A stretch of DNA of 64,000 nucleotides from Duganella sp. 1411 (lineage in GTDB: Bacteria; Pseudomonadota; Gammaproteobacteria; Burkholderiales; Burkholderiaceae_D). Location of the stretch: NCBI RefSeq assembly GCF_017833525.1, contig NZ_JAFICD010000002.1, positions 930,001 to 994,000 on the forward strand, read 5' to 3'. Positions 63,808 through 64,000 of the stretch are shown here, piece after piece. Under the pieces are notes generated by a model, which saw only the letters and a program-made list of their open reading frames with translations, was not told the origin of the DNA and searched no databases. Made by a program: the position numbers and the translations under genes. The number at the start of each line of letters is the position of its first letter. Position 1 is the first letter of the stretch.

Positions 63808-64000
63808 TTACGTTGCGCGCAGGCGCGACGCCAGGGCGCTGGCCAGGCGCGCCGCCACGCCGTATACCGATAGCTGCGGATTGGCGCCGATCGACGTCGG
63901 GAACAGCGAACCGTCGTGCACCGACACATTGCGCAGCCCGCGGTAGCGGCCTTCGTCGTCGGTCACGCCCAGCCGCTCGTCGCCCGCCATCGCGCAACCG
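63808..64000 (-). CDS. GMC oxidoreductase, C-terminal end (continues beyond window)
   Basis: 64 codons of the 3' end are visible; the 5' part lies beyond base 64000. The C-terminal GMC signature is clear: GCAMAGDERLGVTDDEGR, then LRNVSVHDGSLFPTSIGANP and QLSVYGVAARLASALAS, where the Asn-Pro and the preceding His/Asp lie near the flavin. It differs in wording from the GMC dehydrogenase at 33.4 kb and is thus a separate enzyme, probably a choline/alcohol dehydrogenase-like or cholesterol-oxidase-like GMC protein. Confidence 0.85.
   Translation of the reverse strand, partial: GCAMAGDERLGVTDDEGRYRGLRNVSVHDGSLFPTSIGANPQLSVYGVAARLASALASRLRAT

Overview
The window is high-GC, gene-dense proteobacterial chromosome. 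A betaproteobacterium of the Oxalobacteraceae (Massilia/Duganella/Telluria type) is the best guess. This is inferred from an RpoD with a long Lys/Ala-rich N-terminal extension, a ProQ/FinO-domain protein, betaproteobacterial-type porins, polyhydroxybutyrate genes (phasin, 3-hydroxybutyrate dehydrogenase) and many TonB, GMC and cytochrome c genes. No phage, integrase, CRISPR array, rRNA or tRNA was recognised. It reads as ordinary chromosome peppered with two families of palindromic intergenic repeats.

Layout. 1-9.4 kb: 3' part of ppc, a beta-propeller sensor kinase, bdhA, an exported AroQ/PchB-like protein bracketed by two hairpin repeats, a LysR regulator and a secreted SGNH esterase. 9.5-13.6 kb: rpoD (minus strand) with a possible small RNA upstream, then a ProQ-like protein and a DEDDy exonuclease. 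13.9-17.8 kb: two cytochromes c, a PilT/PilU ATPase and a RlmI-like protein lacking its methyltransferase domain. 18-23.8 kb: GIN-domain protein, Rpn nuclease, amidohydrolase, yaeQ-purU, phasin and a KGG stress protein. 23.8-26.9 kb: modA-modB-modC-modE with a clear ModE box. 27-30.8 kb: a GbsR/MarR regulator, cydP, cydA, cydB and cydX, almost all overlapping. 30.9-32.5 kb: two uncharacterised proteins. 32.7-36.5 kb: a three-gene membrane dehydrogenase (small Tat subunit, GMC flavoprotein, triheme cytochrome c).

36.6-45 kb: a ROK regulator and AEC permease diverge from a TonB receptor followed by a 2H phosphoesterase, a GDPD-like phosphodiesterase and an unknown helical protein. I read this as a candidate uptake and hydrolysis locus for a phosphodiester-containing substrate, and it is the best candidate here for an undescribed system. 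45.1-50 kb: a zinc metallopeptidase, then porin, ModA-like binding protein and MFS carrier divergent from a LysR regulator. 50-56.3 kb: GH2 glycosidase and a four-gene TetR-TPR-LOG-glycosyltransferase operon. 56.6-62.6 kb: a signalling operon of PAS histidine kinase, REC-REC-GAF-PAS-GGDEF-EAL-REC protein and a frameshifted periplasmic binding protein. 62.7-64 kb: a membrane-anchored lipase and the 3' end of a second GMC oxidoreductase.

Repeats. Family A (core GTAGGGCGGATTA...TAATCCGCC, usually two inverted arms of about 40 bp) occurs at about eight sites, and at two of them it supplies the stop codon of the neighbouring gene. Family B (GGGGTCARGTC... hairpins of 83-85 bp) occurs four times, with inner arm sequences that differ between copies but stay complementary within a copy. 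Several further perfect hairpins sit between or inside genes.
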